Assembly (NCBI RefSeq): GCF_051020985.1 | Contig: NW_027475160.1 | Coordinates: 372,001-436,000, forward strand | Source of the DNA: Nomia melanderi | Taxonomy: Eukaryota; Arthropoda; Insecta; Hymenoptera; Halictidae | Direction of reading: 5' to 3' | Length of the DNA: 64,000 bases | Part shown: piece after piece, positions 11,936 through 26,064 of the stretch | Layout of the letters: each line of letters starts with the position of its first letter | Numbering within the stretch: the first letter of the stretch is position 1 | Notes under the pieces: model-generated | Seen by the model: only the letters and a program-made list of their open reading frames with translations | Databases searched by the model: none | What the model was told of the DNA's origin: nothing | Made by a program: the position numbers and the translations under genes

Positions 11936-14800
11936 TAAATCTGGTGATATCTCGGGTGCTATTACAGATAGCGCAATAAATCAAAGTGCATTATCTGTAG
12001 GAGGCCCTGGCGCATGAATCTGTGCAGCGGGAACGACCTCGGACCCCCAGGGGTCGAGAAAACCACCGTCTCATGGGGCCGGACACTCAGGGTCAGGGGA
12101 AAATCCAATATATATATGTTGATATCTCGGGTGCTATTACAGATAGCGCAATAAATCAAAGTGCACTGTCTGTAGGAGGCCCTGGCGCATGAATCTGGGC
12201 AGCGGGATCGACCTCGGACCACCAGGGGCCGAGAAAACCACCGTCTCATGGGGTCGAACACTCAGGGTTAAGGAAAAATCCAATATATATCTGGTGATAT
12301 CTCGGGTGCTATAATAGATAGCACAATAAATCAAAATGCATTGTCTGTAGGAGGCCATGGCGCATGAATCTGTGCAGCGGGATCTACCTCGGACCACCAG
12401 GGGCCGAGAAAACCACCGTCTCATGGGGCCGGACACTCAGGTTCATGGAAAAATCCAATATATATCAGGTGATATCTCGGGTGCTATTATAGATAGCGCA
12501 ATAAATCAAAATGCATTGTCTGTAGGAGGCCCTGGCGCATGAATCTGTGCAGCGGGATCTACCTCTGACCACCAGGTGCCGAGAAAATCACCGTCTCATG
12601 GGGCCGGACTGTCAGGGTCAGGGAAAAATCCAATATATATCTGGTGATATCTCGGGTGCTATTAGAGATAGCGCAATAAATCAAAGTGAATTATCTGCGG
12701 GAGGCCCTGGCGCATGAATCTGTGCAGCGGGAACTACCTCGGACCACCGGGGGCCGAGAAAATCACCGTCTCATGGGGTCGGACACACAGGGTCAGGGAA
12801 AAATCCAATATAAATCTGGTGATATCTCGGCTGCTCTTACAGATAGCGCTCTAAATCGAAGTGCATTGTCTGTAGGAGGCCCTGGCGCCTGTATCCGTGC
12901 AGCGGGATCGACCTCGGACCAACAGGGGACAAGAAAATCACCGACTCATGGGGCCGGACTGTCAGGGTCAGGGAAAAATCCAATATGTATCTGGTGATAT
13001 CTCGGGTGCTATTAGAGATAGCGCAATAAATCAAAGTCAATTATCTGTAGGAGGCCCTGGCGCATGAATGTGTGCAGCAGGATCGACCTCGGACCACCAG
13101 GGGGCCGAGAAAACCACCGTCTCATGGGGCCGGACTGTCAGGGTCAGGGAAAAATCCATTATATATCTGGTGATATCTCTTGTGCTATTAGAGATAGCGC
13201 ACTAAATCGAAGTGCATTGTCTGCAGGAAGCCTTCGCCCATTATTCTGTGCAGCGGGAATGACCTCGGACCACCAGGGGCCGAGAAAACCACCGTCTGAT
13301 GGTGCCGGACACTCAGGGTCAGTGAAAAATCCAATATATATCTGGTGATATCTCGGGTGCTATTACAGATAGCGCAATAAATCAAAGTGCATTGTCTGTA
13401 GTAGTCCCTGCCGCATGAATCTGTATAGCGGGAACGACCTCGGACCACCAGGGGCCGAGAAAACCACCGTCTTATGGGGCCGGACACTCAGGGTCAGGGA
13501 AAAATCCTATTTATCTTGTGATATCTCGGGTGCTATTACAGATAGCGCAATAAATCAAAGTGCATTGTCTGTAGGAGGCCCTGGCGCATGCATCTGGCCA
13601 GCGGGAACGACCTCGGACCACCAGGGGCCGAGAAAACCACCGTCTCATGGGGCCGGACACTCAGGGTCAGGGGAAAATCCAATATATATCTGGTGATATC
13701 TCGGGTGCTATTACAGATAGCGCAATAAATCAAAGTGCATTCTCTGTAGGAGGCCCTGGCGCATGCATGTGTGCAGCGGGAACGACCTCGGACCACCAGG
13801 GGCCGAGAAAACCACCGTCTCATGGGGCCGGACACTCAGGGTCAGGGAAAAAGCCAATATATATCTGGTGATATCTCGGGTGCTATTAGAGATAGCGCAA
13901 TAAATCAAAGTGCATTGTCTGTAGGAGTCCCTGGCGCACGAATCTGTGCAGCGGGAACGACTTCGGACTACCAGGGGCCGAGAAAACCACCGTCTCCTGG
14001 GGCCGGACACTCAGGGTCAGGGAAAAATCCAATATATATCTGGTGATATCTCGGGTGCTATTACAGATAGCGCAATAAATCAAAGTGCATTCTCTGTAGG
14101 AGGTCCTGGCGCATGAATCTGTGCACCGGGAACGACCTCGGACCACCAGGGGCCGAGAAAACCACAGTCTCATGGGGCCGGACACTCAGGGTCAGGGGAA
14201 AATCCAATATATATCTGGTGATATCTCGGGTGCTATTAGAGATAGCGCAATAAACCAAAGTGAATTATCTGCAGGAGGCCCTGGCGCATGAATCTGTACA
14301 GAGGGAACAACCTCGGACCACCAGGGGCCGAGAAAACCACCGTCTCATGTGGCCGGACACTCAGGGTCAGGGGAAAATCCAATATATATCTGGTGATATC
14401 TCGGGTGCTATTAGAGATAGCGCAATAAACCAAAGTGAATTATCTGCAGGAGGCCCTCGCGCATGCATCTGTGCAGCAGGAACGACCTCGGACCACAAGG
14501 GGCCGACAAAACCATCGTCTCATGGTGCCGGACACTCAGGGTCAGGGAAAAATCCAATATATATCTGGTGATATCTCGGGTGCTATTAGAGATAGCGCAA
14601 CAAACCAAAGTGAATTATCTGCAGGAGGCCCTCGCGCATGCATCTGTGCAGCAGGAACGACCTCGGACCACCAGGGGCCGACAAAACCACCGTCTGATGG
14701 GGCCGGACACTCAGGGTCAGGGAAAAATCCAATATATATCTGGTGATATCTGGGGTGCTATTAGAGATAGCGCAATAAATCAAAGTGCATTGTCTGCAGG
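11935..14800 (+). repeat. Simple (non-HOR) satellite tract in block B
   Basis: No ten-unit periodicity is apparent here. Units near 12360-12545 carry AAAATGCATTGTC. A unit near 12830 has CGGCTGCTCTTACAG and a GCGCCTGTATCC segment. Units from 13560 carry GCATGCATCTGGCC or GCATGCATGTG. From about 14180 units are mainly the AAACCAAAGTGAATTATCTGCAGG subtype. This tract is re-used as a source at 23.9-26.7 kb, 29.6-32.1 kb, 44.1-44.6 kb, 53.7-54.2 kb and 60.2-61.7 kb. Confidence 0.75.
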
Positions 14801-15036
14801 AGGCCCTAGCGCATGACTCTGTGCAGCGGGAACGACCTCGGACCCCCAGGGGCCGAGAAAACTGCCGTCTCATGGGGCCGGACATTCAGGGTCATGGATA
14901 AATCCAATATATATCTGGTGATATCTCGGGTGCTATTAGAGATAGCGCAATAAATCAAAGTGCAATGTCTGTAGGAGGCACTGGCGAATGAATCTGTGCA
15001 GCCGGAACGACCTCGGAACACCAGGGGCCGAGAAAA

Positions 15037-15072
15037 TTACAGATATCCGGAATCCGTCACCCAAGGTCATGT
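15037..15072 (+). repeat. Diverged cassette, copy 8
   Basis: Left flank has AGCCGGAACGACCTCGGAAC and right flank has GATGGCGCATTAAATC. This sub-lineage is shared with 26933, 28683 and 59124. Confidence 0.85.
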
Positions 15073-17658
15073 AAAAATCCAGCATATATCTGGTGATATC
15101 TCGGGTGCTATTACAGATGGCGCATTAAATCAAAGTGCATTGTCTGTAGGAGGACCTGGCGCATGAATCTGTGCAGCGGGAACGACCTCGGACCACCAGG
15201 GGCCGAGAAAACCACCGTCTCATGGGGCCGGAATGTCAGGGTCAGGGAAAAATCCAATATATATCTGGTGATATCGTGGGTGCTATTAGAGACAGCGCGA
15301 TAAATCAAAGTGCAATGTCTGTAGGAGGCACTGGCGAATGAATCTGTGCAGCGGGATCGACCTCGGACCACCAGGGGCCGAGAAAACCACCGTCTCATGG
15401 GGCCGGACACTCATGGTCAGGGAAAAATCCAATATATATCTGGTGATATCTCGGGTGCTATTACAGATAGCGCAATAAATCAAAGTGCATTGTCTGTAGG
15501 AGGCCCTGGCGCATGAATCTGTGCAGCGGGAACGACCTCGGACCACCAGGGGCCGAGAAAACCACCGACACGTGGGGCCGGACACTCAGGGTCGGGGAAA
15601 AATCCAATATATATCTGGCGATATCTCGGGTGCTATTATAGATAGCGCAATAAATCAAAGTGCATTGTCTGTAGGAGGCACTGGCGCATGAATCTGTGCA
15701 GCGGGATCGACCTCGGACCACCAGGGGCCGAGAAAATCACCGTCTCATGAGGCCGGACTGTCAGGGTCAGGGACAAATCCAATATATATCTGGTGATATC
15801 TCGGGTGCTATCAGATATAGCGCAATAAACCAAAGTGCATTGTCTGTAGGAGGCCCTGGCGCATGAATCTGTGCAGCGGGGTCGGCCTCGGACCACCAGG
15901 GGCCGAGAAAACCACCGTCTCATGGGGCCGGACACTCAGGGTCAGGGGAAAATCCAATATATATATGGTGATATCTCGGTTGCTATTACAGATAGCGCAA
16001 TAAATCAAAGTGCATTGTCTGTAGGAGGCCCTGGCGCATGAATGTGTGCAGCAGGATCGACCTCGGACCACGAGGGACCGAGAAAACCACCGACACATGG
16101 GGCCGGACACTCAGGGTCGGGGAAAAATCCAATATATATCTGGTGATACCTCGGGTGCTATTAGAGATAGCGCAATAAATCAAAGTGCATTGTCTGCAGA
16201 AGGCCCTAGCGCATGAATCTGTGCAGCGGGAACGACCTCGGACCACGAGGGGCCGAGAAAATCACCGTCTCATGGGGCCGGACTGTCAGGGTCAGGGATA
16301 AATCCAATATATATCTGGTGATATCTCGGGTGCTACTAGAGATAGCGCAATAAACCAAAGTGCATTGTCTGCAAGAGGCCCTAGCGCATGAATCTGTGCA
16401 GCGGGAACGAGCTCGGACCACGAGGGGCCGAGAGAATCCCCGTCTCATGGGGCCGGACTGTCAGAGTCAGGGAAAAATCCAATATATATCTGGTGATATC
16501 TCGGGTGCTATTAGAGATAGCGCAATAAATCAAAGTGCATTGTCTGTAGGAGGCCCTGGCGCATGAATGTGTGCAGCAGGATGGACCACTGACCACGAGG
16601 GACCGAGAAAACCATCGACAAATGGGGCCGGACTGTCAGGGTCAAACAAAATCCAATATATATCCGGTGATATCTCGGGTGTTATTAGGAATAGCGAAAT
16701 AAATCAAAGTGCATTGTCTGCAGGAGGCCCTCGCGCATGAATCTGTGCAGCGGGAACGACCTCGGGCCAGCAGGGGCCGAGAAAACCATCGTCTCATGGG
16801 GTCGGACTTTCAGGGTCAGGGAAACATCCAATATATATCTGGTGATATCTCGGGTGCTATTAGAGATAGCGCAATAAACCAAAGTGCATTGTCTGCAGCA
16901 GGTCCTGGCGCATGAATCTGTGCAGCGGGAACGACCTCGGACCGCCAGGGGCCGAGAAAACTGCCGTCTCATGAGGCCGGACTGTCAGAGTCAGGGTCAA
17001 ATCCAATATATATCTGGTGATATCTCGGGTGCTATTAGAGATAGCGCAATAAATCAAAGTGCATTGTCTGTAGGAGGCCCTGGCGCATGAATCTGTGCAG
17101 CGGAAACGTCCTCGGACCACCAGGGGCCGAGAAATCCATCGACACATGGGGTCGGACACTCAGGGTCAGCAAAAATCCAATATACATCTGGTGATATCTC
17201 GGGTGCTATTAGAGATAGCGCAATAAATCAAAGTGCATTGTCTGCAGGAGGCCCTAGCGCATGAATCTGTGCAGCGGGATCGACCTCGGACCACCAGGGG
17301 CCGAGAAAATCACCGTCTCATGAGGCCGGACTGTCAGAGTCAGGGACAAATCCAATATATATCTGGTGATATCTCGGGTGCTATTAGAGATAGCGCAATA
17401 AATCAAAGTGCATTGTCTGTAGCAGGCCCTGGCGCATGAATCTGTGCAGCGGGAACGTCCTCGGACCACCAGGGGCCGAGAAATCCATCGACACATGGGG
17501 TCGGACACTCAGGGTCAGCAAAAATCCAATATACATCTGGTGATATCTCGGGTGCTATTATAGATAGCGCAATAAATCAAAGTGCATTGTCTGTAGGAGG
17601 CGCTGGCGCATGAATCTGTGCAGCGGGAACGACCTCGGACCACCAGGGGCCGAGAAAA

Positions 17659-17694
17659 TTACAGATATCCGGAATCCGTCACCCAAGGTCATGT
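17659..17694 (+). repeat. Diverged cassette, copy 9
   Basis: Super-repeat counterpart of copy 1 (offset 14696), with the same recombinant left flank. Confidence 0.85.
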
Positions 17695-19233
17695 AAAAAT
17701 CCAGCATATATCTGGTGATATCTCGGGTGCTATTACAGATGGCGCAGTAAATCAAAGTGCATTGTCTGTAGGAGGACCTGGCGCATGAATCTGTGCAGCG
17801 GGAACGACCTCGGACCACCAGGGGCCGAGAAAACCACCGTCTCATGGGGCCGGAATGTCAGGGTCAGGGAAAAATCCAATATATATCTGGTGATATCTTG
17901 GGTGCTATTAGAGACAGCGCGATAAATCAAAGTGCAATGTCTGAAGGAGGCACTGGCGAATGAATCTGTGCAGCGGGATCGACCTCGGACCACCAGGGGC
18001 CGAGAAAACCACCGTCTCATGGGGCCGGACACTCATGGTCAGGGAAAAATCCAATATATATCTGGTGATATCTCGGGTGCTATTACAGATAGCGCAATAA
18101 ATCAAAGTGCATTGTCTGTAGGAGGCCCTGGCGCATGAATCTGGGCAGCGGGATCGATCTCGGACCGCCAGGGGCCGAGAAAGCCACCGTCTCATGGGGT
18201 CGAACTGTCAGGGTCAGGGAAAAATCCAATATATATCTGGTGATATCTCGGGTGCTATTAGAGATAGCGCAATAAATCAAAGTGCAGTGTCTGTAGGAGG
18301 CCCTGGCGCATGAATCTGTCCAGCGGGAACGACCTCGGACCCCCAGGGGCCGAGAAAACTACCGTCTCATGGGGCCGGACACTCAAGGTCATGGAAAAAT
18401 CCAATATATATCTGGTCATATCTCGGGTGCTATTAGAGATAGCGCAATAAATCAAAGTGAATTATCTGCTGGGGTCCCTGGCGCATGAATCTGTGCAGCG
18501 GGATCGACCTCGAACCACCAGGGGCCGAGAAATCCATCGACACATGGGGTCGGACACTCAGGGTCAGCGAAAAATCCAATATATATCTGGTGATATCTCG
18601 GGTGCTATTACAGACAGCGCAACAAATCAAAGTGCATTGTCTGTAGGAGGCCCTGGCGCATGAATCTGTGCAGCGGGAACGACCTCGGACCCCCAGGGGC
18701 CGAGAAAACTACCGTCTCATGGGGCCGGACACTCAAGGTCATGGAAAAATCCAATATATATCTGGTCATATCTCGGGTGCTATTAGAGATAGCGCAATAA
18801 ACCAAAGTGCATTGTCTGCAAGAGGCCCTGGCGCATGAATATGTGCAGCGGAAACGACCTCGGAACACCAGGGGCCGAGAAATCCATCGACACATGGGGT
18901 CGGACACTCAGGGTCAGCGAAAAATCCAATATATATCTGGTGATATCTCGGGTGCTATTATAGATAGCGCGATAAATCAAAGTGCAATGTCTGTAGGAGG
19001 CACTGGCGAATGAATCTGTGCAGCGGGATCGACCTCGGACCACCAGGGGCCGAGAAAACCACCGTCTCATGGGGCCGGACACTCATGGTCAGGGAAAAAT
19101 CCAATATATATCTGGTGATATCTCGGGTGCTATTACAGATAGCGCAATAAATCAAAGTGCATTGTCTGTAGGAGGCACTGGCGAATGAATCTGTGCAGCA
19201 GGAACGACCTCGGACCACCAGGGGCCGAGAAAA

Positions 19234-19269
19234 TTACAGATATTCGGAATCCGTCACCCAAGGTCATGT
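19234..19269 (+). repeat. Diverged cassette, copy 10
   Basis: Counterpart of copy 2 (offset 14696), with the same ATATTCGG subtype. Confidence 0.85.
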
Positions 19270-19583
19270 AAAAATCCAGCATATATCTGGTGATATCTCG
19301 GGTGCTATTACAGACAGCGCAATAAATCAAAGTGCATTGTCTGTAGGAGGCCTTGGCGCATGAATCTGTGCAGCGGGAACGACCTCGGACCCCCAGGGGC
19401 CGAGAAAACTGCCGTCTCATGGGGCCGGACATTCAGGGTCATGGATAAATCCAATATATATCTGGTGATATCTCAGGTGCTATTAGAGATAGCGCAATAA
19501 ATCAAAGTGCAATGTCTGTAGGAGGCACTGGCGAATGAATCTGTGCAGCCGGAACTACCTCGGACCACCAGGGGCCGAGAAAA

Positions 19584-19619
19584 TTACAGATATCCGGAAT
19601 CCGTCACCCAAGGTCATGT
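19584..19619 (+). repeat. Diverged cassette, copy 11
   Basis: Counterpart of copy 3. About 70 bp to its right the sequence switches from block A to block B, so it lies close to a super-repeat junction. Confidence 0.85.
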
Positions 19620-21333
19620 AAAAATCCAGCATATATCTGGTGATATCTCGGGTGCTATTACAGATGGCGCAGTAAATCAAAGTGCATTGTCTGTAGGAGG
19701 CCCTGGCGCATGAATCTGTGCAGCGGGATCGACCTCGCACCACCAGGGGCCGAGAAATCCATCGACACATGCGGTCGGACACCCAGGGTCAGGGAAAAAT
19801 CCAATATATATCTGGTGATATCTTGGGTGCTATTAGAGACAGCGCGATAAATCAAAGTGCAATGTCTGAAGGAGGCACTGGCGAATGAATCTGTGCAGCG
19901 GGATCGACCTCGGACCACCAGGGGCCGAGAAAACCACCGTCTCATGGGGCCGGAATGTCAGGGTCAGGGAAAAATCCAATATATATCTGGTGATATCTCG
20001 GGTGCTATTACAGATAGCGCAATAAATCAAAGTGCATTGTCTGTAGGAGGCCCTGGCGCATGAATCTGTGCAGCGGGAACGACCTCGGACCACCAGGGGC
20101 CGAGAAAACCACCGACACATGGGGCCGGACACTCAGGGTCGGGGAAAAATTCAATATATATCTGGTGATATCTCGGGTGCTGTTACAGATAGCACACTAA
20201 ACCAAAGTGCATTGTCTGTAGGAGGCCCTGGCGCATGAATCTGTGCAGCGGGATCGACCTCGCACCACCAGGGGCCGAGAAATCCATCGACACATGCGGT
20301 CGGACACCCAGGGTCAGCGAAAAATCCAATATATATCTGGTGATATCTCGGGTGCTGTTACAGATAGCGCAATAAATGAAAGTGCATTGTCTGTAGGAGG
20401 CACTGGCGCATGAATCTGTACAGCGGCAACGACCTCGGACCACCAGGGGCCGAGAAAACCACCGTCTCATGGGGCCGGAATGTCAGGGTCAGGGAAAAAT
20501 CCAATATATATCTGGTGATATCTCGGGTGCTATTACAGATAGCGCAATAAATCAAAGTGCATTGTCTGCAGGAGGCCCTAGCGCATGAATCTGTGCAGCG
20601 GGAACGACATCGGACCACCAGGGGCCGAGAAAACCACCGTCTCATGGGGTCGATCTGTCAGGGTCAGGGAAAAATCCAATATATATCTGGTGATATCTCG
20701 GGTGCTATTAGAGATAGCGCAATAAATCAAAGTCAATTATCTGTAGGAGGCCCTGGCGCATGAATGTGTGCAGCAGGATCGACCTCGGACCACGAGGGAC
20801 CGAGAAAACCACCGACACATGGGGCCGGACACTCAGGGTCGGGGAAAAATCCAATATATATCTGGTGATATCTCGGGTGCTATTACAGATTGCGCAATAA
20901 ATCAAAGTGCATTATCTGTAGGAGGCCCTGGCGCATGAATCTGGGCAGCGGGATCGACCTCGGACCGCCAGGGGCCGAGAAAACCACCGTATCATGGGGT
21001 CGAACTGTCAGGGTCAGGGAAAAATCCAATATATATCTGGTGATATCTCGGGTGCTATTACAAATAGCGCAATAAATCAAAGTGCATTGTCTGCAGGAGG
21101 CCCTAGCGCATGACTCTGTGCAGCGGGAACGACCTCGGACCCCCAGGGGCCGAGAAAACTGCCGTCTCATGGGGCCGGACATTCAGGGTCATGGATAAAT
21201 CCAATATATATCTGGTGATATCTCAGGTGCTATTAGAGATAGCGCAATAAATCAAAGTGCAATGTCTGTAGGAGGCACTGGCGAATGAATCTGTGCAGCC
21301 GGAACTACCTCGGACCACCAGGGGCCGAGAAAA

Positions 21334-21369
21334 TTACAGATATCCGGAATCCGTCACCCAAGGTCATGT
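21334..21369 (+). repeat. Diverged cassette, copy 12
   Basis: 1750 bp after copy 11 and counterpart of copy 7 (offset 11021). Confidence 0.85.
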
Positions 21370-22859
21370 AAAAATCCAGCATATATCTGGTGATATCTCG
21401 GGTGCTATTAGAGATGGCGCAGTAAATCAAAGTGCATTGTCTGTAGGAGGACCTGGCGCATGAATCTGTGCAGCGGCAACGACCTCGGACCACCAGGGGC
21501 CGAGAAAACCACCGTCTCATGGGGCCGGAATGTCAGGGTCAGGGAAAAATCCAATATATATCTGGTGATATCTTGGGTGCTATTAGAGACAGCGCGATAA
21601 ATCAAAGTGCAATGTCTGAAGGAGGCACTGGCGAATGAATCTGTGCAGCGGGATCGACCTCGGACCACCAGGGGCCGAGAAAACCACCGTCTCATGGGGC
21701 CGGACACTCATGGTCAGGGAAAAATCCAATATATATCTGGTGATATCTCGGGTGCTATTACAGATAGCGCAATAAATCAAAGTGCATTGTCTGTAGGAGG
21801 CCCTGGCGCATGAATCTGTGCAGCGGGAACGACCTCGGACCACCAGGGGCCGAGAAAACCACCGACACATGGGGCCGGACACTCAGGGTCGGGGAAAAAT
21901 TCAATATATATCTGGTGATATCTCGGGTGCTGTTACAGATAGCACACTAAACCAAAGTGCATTGTCTGTAGGAGGCCCTGGCGCATGAATCTGTGCAGCG
22001 GGATCGACCTCGCACCACCAGGGGCCGAGAAATCCATCGACACATGCGGTCGGACACCCAGGGTCAGCGAAAAATCCAATATATATCTGGTGATATCTCG
22101 GGTGCTGTTACAGATAGCGCAATAAATGAAAGTGCATTGTCTGTAGGAGGCACTGGCGCATGAATCTGTACAGCGGCAACGACCTCGGACCACCAGGGGC
22201 CGAGAAAACCACCGTCTCATGGGGCCGGAATGTCAGGGTCAGGGAAAAATCCAATATATATCTGGTGATATCTCGGGTGCTATTACAGATAGCGCAATAA
22301 ATCAAAGTGCATTGTCTGCAGGAGGCCCTAGCGCATGAATCTGTGCAGCGGGAACGACATCGGACCACCAGGGGCCGAGAAAACCACCGTCTCATGGGGT
22401 CGAACTGTCAGGGTCAGGGAAAAATCCAATATATATCTGGTGATATCTCGGGTGCTATTAGAGATAGCGCAATAAATCAAAGTCAATTATCTGTAGGAGG
22501 CCCTGGCGCATGAATGTGTGCAGCAGGATCGACCTCGGACCACGAGGGACCGAGAAAACCACCGACACATGGGGCCGGACACTCAGGGTCGGGGAAAAAT
22601 CCAATATATATCTGGTGATATCTCGGGTGCTATTACAGATTGCGCAATAAATCAAAGTGCATTATCTGTAGGAGGCCCTGGCGCATGAATCTGGGCAGCG
22701 GGATCGACCTCGGACCGCCAGGGGCCGAGAAAACCACCGTATCATGGGGTCGAACTGTCAGGGTCAGGGAAAAATCCAATATATATCTGGTGATATCTCG
22801 GGTGCTATTACAAATAGCGCAATAAATCAAAGTGCATTGTCTGCAGGAGGCCCTAGCGC

Positions 22860-23734
22860 ATGAATCTGTGCAGCGGGATCGACCTCGCACCACCAGGGGC
22901 CGAGAAATCCATCGACACATGCGGTCGGACACCCAGGGTCAGCGAAAAATCCAATATATATCTGGTGATATCTCGGGTGCTGTTACAGATAGCGCAATAA
23001 ATGAAAGTGCATTGTCTGTAGGAGGCACTGGCGCATGAATCTGTACAGCGGCAACGACCTCGGACCACCAGGGGCCGAGAAAACCACCGTCTCATGGGGC
23101 CGGAATGTCAGGGTCAGGGAAAAATCCAATATATATCTGGTGATATCTCGGGTGCTATTACAGATAGCGCAATAAATCAAAGTGCATTGTCTGCAGGAGG
23201 CCCTAGCGCATGAATCTGTGCAGCGGGAACGACATCGGACCACCAGGGGCCGAGAAAACCACCGTCTCATGGGGTCGAACTGTCAGGGTCAGGGAAAAAT
23301 CCAATATATATCTGGTGATATCTCGGGTGCTATTAGAGATAGCGCAATAAATCAAAGTCAATTATCTGTAGGAGGCCCTGGCGCATGAATGTGTGCAGCA
23401 GGATCGACCTCGGACCACGAGGGACCGAGAAAACCACCGACACATGGGGCCGGACACTCAGGGTCGGGGAAAAATCCAATATATATCTGGTGATATCTCG
23501 GGTGCTATTACAGATTGCGCAATAAATCAAAGTGCATTATCTGTAGGAGGCCCTGGCGCATGAATCTGGGCAGCGGGATCGACCTCGGACCGCCAGGGGC
23601 CGAGAAAACCACCGTATCATGGGGTCGAACTGTCAGGGTCAGGGAAAAATCCAATATATATCTGGTGATATCTCGGGTGCTATTACAAATAGCGCAATAA
23701 ATCAAAGTGCATTGTCTGCAGGAGGCCCTAGCGC
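22860..23734 (+). repeat. Five-unit (875 bp) tandem duplication unique to the second block B copy
   Basis: Units at 22983-23530 repeat those at 22108-22655 at an offset of exactly 875 bp. The left junction is in mid-unit at about 22860. There the expected GCGCATGACTCTG form is replaced by GCATGAATCTG followed by the CTCGCACC form. The parallel region in the first copy (11810-11870) has no such duplication. It is therefore a younger event than the A-B super-repeat duplication, or was lost from the first copy. Confidence 0.8.
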
Positions 23735-26064
23735 ATGACTCTGTGCAGCGGGAACGACCTCGGACCCCCAGTGGCCGAGAAAACTGCCGTCTCATGGGGC
23801 CGGACATTCAGGGTCATGGATAAATCCAATATAAATCTGGTGATATCTCGGGTGCTATTACAGATAGCGCAATAAATCAAAGTGCATTATCTGTAGGAGG
23901 CCCTGGCGCATGAATCTGTGCAGCGGGAACGACCTCGGACCCCCAGGGGTCGAGAAAACCACCGTCTCATGGGGCCGGACACTCAGGGTCAGGGGAAAAT
24001 CCAATATATATATGTTGATATCTCGGGTGCTATTACAGATAGCGCAATAAATCAAAGTGCACTGTCTGTAGGAGGCCCTGGCGCATGAATCTGGGCAGCG
24101 GGATCGACCTCGGACCACCAGGGGCCGAGAAAACCACCGTCTCATGTGGTCGAACACTCAGGGTTAAGGAAAAATCCAATATATATCTGGTGATATCTCG
24201 GGTGCTATAATAGATAGCACAATAAATCAAAATGCATTGTCTGTAGGAGGCCATGGCGCATGAATCTGTGCAGCGGGATCTACCTCGGACCACCAGGGGC
24301 CGAGAAAACCACCGTCTCATGGGGCCGGACACTCAGGTTCATGGAAAAATCCAATATATATCAGGTGATATCTCGGGTGCTATTATAGATAGCGCAATAA
24401 ATCAAAATGCATTGTCTGTAGGAGGCCCTGGCGCATGAATCTGTGCAGCGGGATCTACCTCTGACCACCAGGTGCCGAGAAAATCACCGTCTCATGGGGC
24501 CGGACTGTCAGGGTCAGGGAAAAATCCAATATATATCTGGTGATATCTCGGGTGCTATTAGAGATAGCGCAATAAATCAAAGTGAATTATCTGCGGGAGG
24601 CCCTGGCGCATGAATCTGTGCAGCGGGAACTACCTCGGACCACCGGGGGCCGAGAAAATCACCGTCTCATGGGGTCGGACACACAGGGTCAGGGAAAAAT
24701 CCAATATAAATCTGGTGATATCTCGGCTGCTCTTACAGATAGCGCTCTAAATCGAAGTGCATTGTCTGTAGGAGGCCCTGGCGCCTGTATCCGTGCAGCG
24801 GGATCGACCTCGGACCAACAGGGGACAAGAAAATCACCGACTCATGGGGCCGGACTGTCAGGGTCAGGGAAAAATCCAATATGTATCTGGTGATATCTCG
24901 GGTGCTATTAGAGATAGCGCAATAAATCAAAGTCAATTATCTGTAGGAGGCCCTGGCGCATGAATGTGTGCAGCAGGATCGACCTCGGACCACCAGGGGG
25001 CCGAGAAAACCACCGTCTCATGGGGCCGGACTGTCAGGGTCAGGGAAAAATCCATTATATATCTGGTGATATCTCTTGTGCTATTAGAGATAGCGCACTA
25101 AATCGAAGTGCATTGTCTGCAGGAAGCCTTCGCCCATTATTCTGTGCAGCGGGAATGACCTCGGACCACCAGGGGCCGAGAAAACCACCGTCTGATGGTG
25201 CCGGACACTCAGGGTCAGTGAAAAATCCAATATATATCTGGTGATATCTCGGGTGCTATTACAGATAGCGCAATAAATCAAAGTGCATTGTCTGTAGTAG
25301 TCCCTGCCGCATGAATCTGTATAGCGGGAACGACCTCGGACCACCAGGGGCCGAGAAAACCACCGTCTTATGGGGCCGGACACTCAGGGTCAGGGAAAAA
25401 TCCTATTTATCTTGTGATATCTCGGGTGCTATTACAGATAGCGCAATAAATCAAAGTGCATTGTCTGTAGGAGGCCCTGGCGCATGCATCTGGCCAGCGG
25501 GAACGACCTCGGACCACCAGGGGCCGAGAAAACCACCGTCTCATGGGGCCGGACACTCAGGGTCAGGGGAAAATCCAATATATATCTGGTGATATCTCGG
25601 GTGCTATTACAGATAGCGCAATAAATCAAAGTGCATTCTCTGTAGGAGGCCCTGGCGCATGCATGTGTGCAGCGGGAACGACCTCGGACCACCAGGGGCC
25701 GAGAAAACCACCGTCTCATGGGGCCGGACACTCAGGGTCAGGGAAAAAGCCAATATATATCTGGTGATATCTCGGGTGCTATTAGAGATAGCGCAATAAA
25801 TCAAAGTGCATTGTCTGTAGGAGTCCCTGGCGCACGAATCTGTGCAGCGGGAACGACTTCGGACTACCAGGGGCCGAGAAAACCACCGTCTCCTGGGGCC
25901 GGACACTCAGGGTCAGGGAAAAATCCAATATATATCTGGTGATATCTCGGGTGCTATTACAGATAGCGCAATAAATCAAAGTGCATTCTCTGTAGGAGGT
26001 CCTGGCGCATGAATCTGTGCACCGGGAACGACCTCGGACCACCAGGGGCCGAGAAAACCACAGT

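Larger units (their letters stand above)
8670..15600 (+). repeat. Super-repeat block B, first copy
   Basis: This block recurs at 19690-27496. The offset is 11021 bp up to about 11850 and 11896 bp after that; the 875 bp difference is a five-unit insertion in the second copy. The two copies differ by occasional single bases, for example the anchor ATGGGG versus ATGTGG near 12253/24146. Between 12 and 14.8 kb the units shift to forms with CACAGTCTCAT, GCATGCATC and AAACCAAAGTGAATTATCTGCAGG. That region also holds a one-base-longer unit (CCAGGGGGCC near 13099) and a two-base-shorter unit (CCTATTTATCTTG near 13507). Confidence 0.85.
15600..19690 (+). repeat. Super-repeat block A, second copy
   Basis: Colinear with 725-5000 (offset 14696). 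Cassettes lie exactly where predicted at 17659, 19234 and 19584, and the three one-base-short units are shared. Differences are few, for example GGTGTTATTAGG at 16679 versus GGTGCTATTAGG near 1983. One unit of the first copy (around 940-1115) is missing near 15.8 kb. At about 19690 the copy leaves block A in mid-unit and joins sequence equal to 8670 onward. The 3675 bp (21 units) of HOR material at 5000-8670 is therefore absent here. Confidence 0.85.

Noticed and set aside
13500..13530. The AATTTATCTTGTGATATC units as a transposon or target-site footprint
   Set aside because: It is a simple two-base contraction plus substitutions in the AT stretch of an otherwise normal unit, with no duplicated target site or inserted DNA.
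14463..14816. 117-codon plus-strand frames repeated at 26359, 28109, 31784, 42800, 52422, 58550 and 61348
   Set aside because: They coincide with one pair of subtype units carrying GCATGCATC and a missing stop; they are repeat translations, not a gene family.
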